A DNA stretch of 64,000 bases from Nocardioides sp. JS614 (lineage in GTDB: Bacteria > Actinomycetota > Actinomycetes > Propionibacteriales > Nocardioidaceae). Positions 62,098 to 64,000 of this stretch are shown here, piece after piece (position 1 is the stretch's first letter; every line of letters starts with the position of its first letter). The translations under genes were made by a program, and so were the position numbers. The notes beneath the pieces are model-generated. The model searched no databases, was not told where the DNA came from, and saw only the letters and a list, made by a program, of their open reading frames with translations. The stretch lies in contig NC_008699.1 of the NCBI RefSeq assembly GCF_000015265.1, positions 3,782,001-3,846,000 of the forward strand, given 5' to 3'.

Positions 62098-62118
62098 TTT
62101 CCTGGCTAGGCTGTGCAC

Positions 62119-62792
62119 GTGCGCTTCTCGTCGGGTCGCTGGCGGCGATCACCACCCGGCTCCGGTTCCCCACGTCCGTCTACGTGCCGGCCATCCGGAG
62201 CCCGTACCAGGTCGCCAAGAGTGTCGGGACCGCCGCGGTGCTCTCCGGCAACCGGGTCAGCCTCGGCGTCGGGATCGGCTGGTGCCGCGAGGAGTTCGAG
62301 CTGCTCGGCCAGGACTTCACCACCCGGGGCCGGCGTACCGATGAGGCGCTCGCGCTGCTGGCCGCGCTGTGGACGCCGGGCTGGACCGAGTTCGAAGGCG
62401 AGTCCTACACCGCGCCGCGGCTGACCATGGAGCCGACGCCGACCGAGCGGATCCCGATCCTGGTCGGGGGCCTGTCCGAGGTCGCGTTCCGGCGCGCGGC
62501 CCGCCACGACGGCTGGGTCGGTGACATCTACCCGGTCGACGAGGCGATCGCCCTGGCCGGGCGGCTCGCAGAGGTCCGCCGGGAGGCCGGTGCGGACGAC
62601 GACTTCACCGTGGTCGCCGCGCTCAGTGACGCGTTCCTGCCCGAGCACTTCGCCCGGGCGGCGGCCGGCGGGATCACGGACTGCTGGACGATGCCGTGGG
62701 CCTACTACCACGGACCGGACGCGACCCTGGAGCAGAAGGTCGACGCCCTGGAGCGGTTCGCACGCGAGGTGGTCGTCCCCGTCAACGGCTGA
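62119..62792 (+). pseudogene. Decayed LLM-class oxidoreductase gene
   Basis: GTG 62119 begins VRFS, the usual N-terminus of F420-type LLM enzymes, but the next codons shift into a different frame. In that other frame the family resumes with LVGSLAAITTRLRFPTSVYV, then GNRVSLGVGIGWCREEFELL, EGESYTAPRLTMEP and IPILVGGLSEVAFRRAARHD. About 60-70 residues normally found between these parts are missing, and the frames do not join, so I call it a deletion and frameshift pseudogene. A shorter protein from GTG 62184 (202 residues) could still be made. Confidence 0.6.
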
Positions 62793-62874
62793 GTCGACGA
62801 CTGATCTCGCATGGGCCCGCCGAGGGCGGGTACCTCCTCGGGGTCCGATCCATCGGCGATCTCAGGAGGACACC

Positions 62875-63099
62875 GTGCCCAGCAAGTCGGCGAACGTGAA
62901 GAACGAGAAGCAGTACGAGGCCCTCAAGGACAAGGGCATGTCGAAGGAGCGGGCCGCCAAGATCGCCAACGCCAAGGACTCCTCCAAGCACGGCGGCGAG
63001 CAGTCCGGCAAGGGCGGCGACAGCTCGCAGGGCGGCACCACCGCCCAGAAGAAGGAGGCCGGGCGCAAGGGCGGCAAGGCGACGGCGAGGAAGAGCTGA
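62875..63099 (+). CDS. Small basic Lys/Gly-rich protein
   Basis: A 74-residue protein from GTG 62875 (CAGGAGGAC upstream). NVKNEKQYEALKDKGMSKER, AKIANAKDSSKHGGEQSG and KKEAGRKGGKATARKS are typical of a family of small actinobacterial proteins (I believe DUF7218). Very basic in the tail, it may bind nucleic acids. It directly precedes the LLM gene. Confidence 0.72.
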   Translation: MPSKSANVKNEKQYEALKDKGMSKERAAKIANAKDSSKHGGEQSGKGGDSSQGGTTAQKKEAGRKGGKATARKS

Positions 63100-63100
63100 G

Positions 63101-64000
63101 GTGAGGATCGGCTACTTCCTCTCCTGTGAGGAGCACCCGCCCGAGGAGCTGGTCCGCCAGGCGAGGCTGGCCGCGGACGCCGGGTTCGAGGGGCTCTGGA
63201 TCTCCGACCACTACCACCCGTGGAACCACGAGCAGGGCCAGAGCCCGTTCGTGTGGAGCGTGATCGGGGCGGTCAGCCAGGTCTGCGACCTGCCGATCAC
63301 CACCGCGGTCACCTGCCCGACGGTGCGGATCCACCCGGCGATCATCGCCCAGGCGGCGGCCACCACCGCCCGGATGTGCCGAGGTGGGTTCCGCCTCGGG
63401 GTCGGCTCCGGCGAGGCGCTCAACGAGCACGTCACCGGCAGCCGCTGGCCCACCGCGGACGTCCGGCTCGAGATGCTCGAGGAGGCGGTCGACGTGATCC
63501 GCCGGCTGCTCACCGGCGAGCGGGTCACCCAGCACGGCCGGCACTACACGGTCGAGGACGCGCGGATCTTCACCCTGCCCGACCGGCCGGTCGAGATCCC
63601 GGTCTCCGGGTTCGGGCCGGAGGCGGTCTCGCTCGCCGCCCGGATCGGCGACGGGTTCGTGACCACGCAGCCGGACGCGGAGTCGCTGGCGTCGTACCGG
63701 GAACAGGGCGGCAAGGGCCCGGCGATGGCCGGCGCCAAGGCCTGCTGGGGTCCGGACCGCGAGCAGGCCCAGGCGCTCGCCCACCGGCTCTGGGCGAACG
63801 CCGGCGTTCCCGGCGAGCTCGCGCAGGTGCTGCCGAGCCCGGCGCACTTCGAGCAGGCCTCGTCGTTGGTGACCCCGGAGATGGTCGGCGAGACCATGCC
63901 CTGCGGGCCGGACGTCGAGGAGCACGTCACCAAGCTGGCGAAGTACGCCGAGGCCGGGTTCGACGAGCTGTACGTCGCGCAGGTGGGCCCGGACCAGGAC
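63101..64000 (+). CDS. LLM/FGD-like F420 oxidoreductase, 3' end beyond window
   Basis: The frame is open from GTG 63101 to the right edge (300 codons, no stop). VRIGYFLSCEEHPPEELVRQ, GFEGLWISDHYHPWNHEQGQ, ITTAVTCPTVRIHPAIIAQA and GFRLGVGSGEALNEHVTG match F420-dependent enzymes of the glucose-6-phosphate dehydrogenase-like branch (TIGR03557 type). About 15-25 residues are missing. Whether it acts on glucose-6-phosphate cannot be told from this part. It follows the small basic gene with a gap of one base. Confidence 0.85.
   Translation, partial: MRIGYFLSCEEHPPEELVRQARLAADAGFEGLWISDHYHPWNHEQGQSPFVWSVIGAVSQVCDLPITTAVTCPTVRIHPAIIAQAAATTARMCRGGFRLGVGSGEALNEHVTGSRWPTADVRLEMLEEAVDVIRRLLTGERVTQHGRHYTVEDARIFTLPDRPVEIPVSGFGPEAVSLAARIGDGFVTTQPDAESLASYREQGGKGPAMAGAKACWGPDREQAQALAHRLWANAGVPGELAQVLPSPAHFEQASSLVTPEMVGETMPCGPDVEEHVTKLAKYAEAGFDELYVAQVGPDQD

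Overview
The window looks like the chromosome of a high-G+C actinobacterium, most probably Nocardioides or a close relative. I infer this from strong G/C bias at third codon positions, many GTG and TTG starts, F420 chemistry (fbiC and several LLM-type F420 enzymes), monomeric isocitrate dehydrogenase, DUF222/HNH (13E12-type) genes, the gene order DUF6350-purN-purH-folD-DUF3017, and an apparent chemotaxis operon typical of motile Nocardioidaceae. No rRNA, tRNA, CRISPR array or insertion sequence was recognised.

Positions 1-7.4 kb are an accessory block with visibly less biased composition. All genes are on the minus strand: a TIR-domain protein cut by the left edge, a small zinc-ribbon protein, five small or medium membrane proteins (one with a DUF2510 motif), a protein made of 12 glycine-rich octapeptides, and an overlapping pair of an unknown gene and an XRE-ImmA regulator-protease. 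Next to it, on the plus strand, an unknown protein sits behind a promoter and a highly structured leader, followed by a terminator and then a DUF222/HNH gene with an SOS-box-like site.

From 10.1 to 31.8 kb is core metabolism: icd, an aquaporin with an unusual tail, a lipoprotein, mdh, the purine/folate operon (with a ZTP riboswitch in front of purH), a membrane-anchored sigma-like protein, an ECF sigma with its membrane partner, sucCD, a B12-binding protein, an M23 peptidase and the PcrA/UvrD helicase. From 41.1 down to 31.8 kb, on the minus strand, lies a chemotaxis operon: cheA, cheW, a receptor, a deleted second receptor, an unknown 301-residue protein, cheB, cheR and two CheY/CheX-type pairs. 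A sigma-28-like promoter precedes it.

From 41.2 to 64 kb come a PspC-type histidine kinase with its response regulator and a divergent PspC protein, a YbaK deacylase, an LLM enzyme/acyl-CoA dehydrogenase pair under a palindromic operator, a sugar-nucleotide-type dehydratase, an HNH fragment with tandem intergenic repeats, a long-chain acyl-CoA ligase, an MMPL transporter, fbiC, phosphoketolase, small stress-type proteins, UdgX, a flavodoxin-like reductase, a decayed LLM gene under a KstR-like site, and an LLM/FGD-like gene cut by the right edge. Two real genes, at the left and right edges, run off the window, and one 47-residue gene is very short; all three are included. The best candidates for new biology are the structured leader at 7.5 kb, the left accessory block, the membrane-tethered sigma-like protein and the unknown protein inside the chemotaxis operon.
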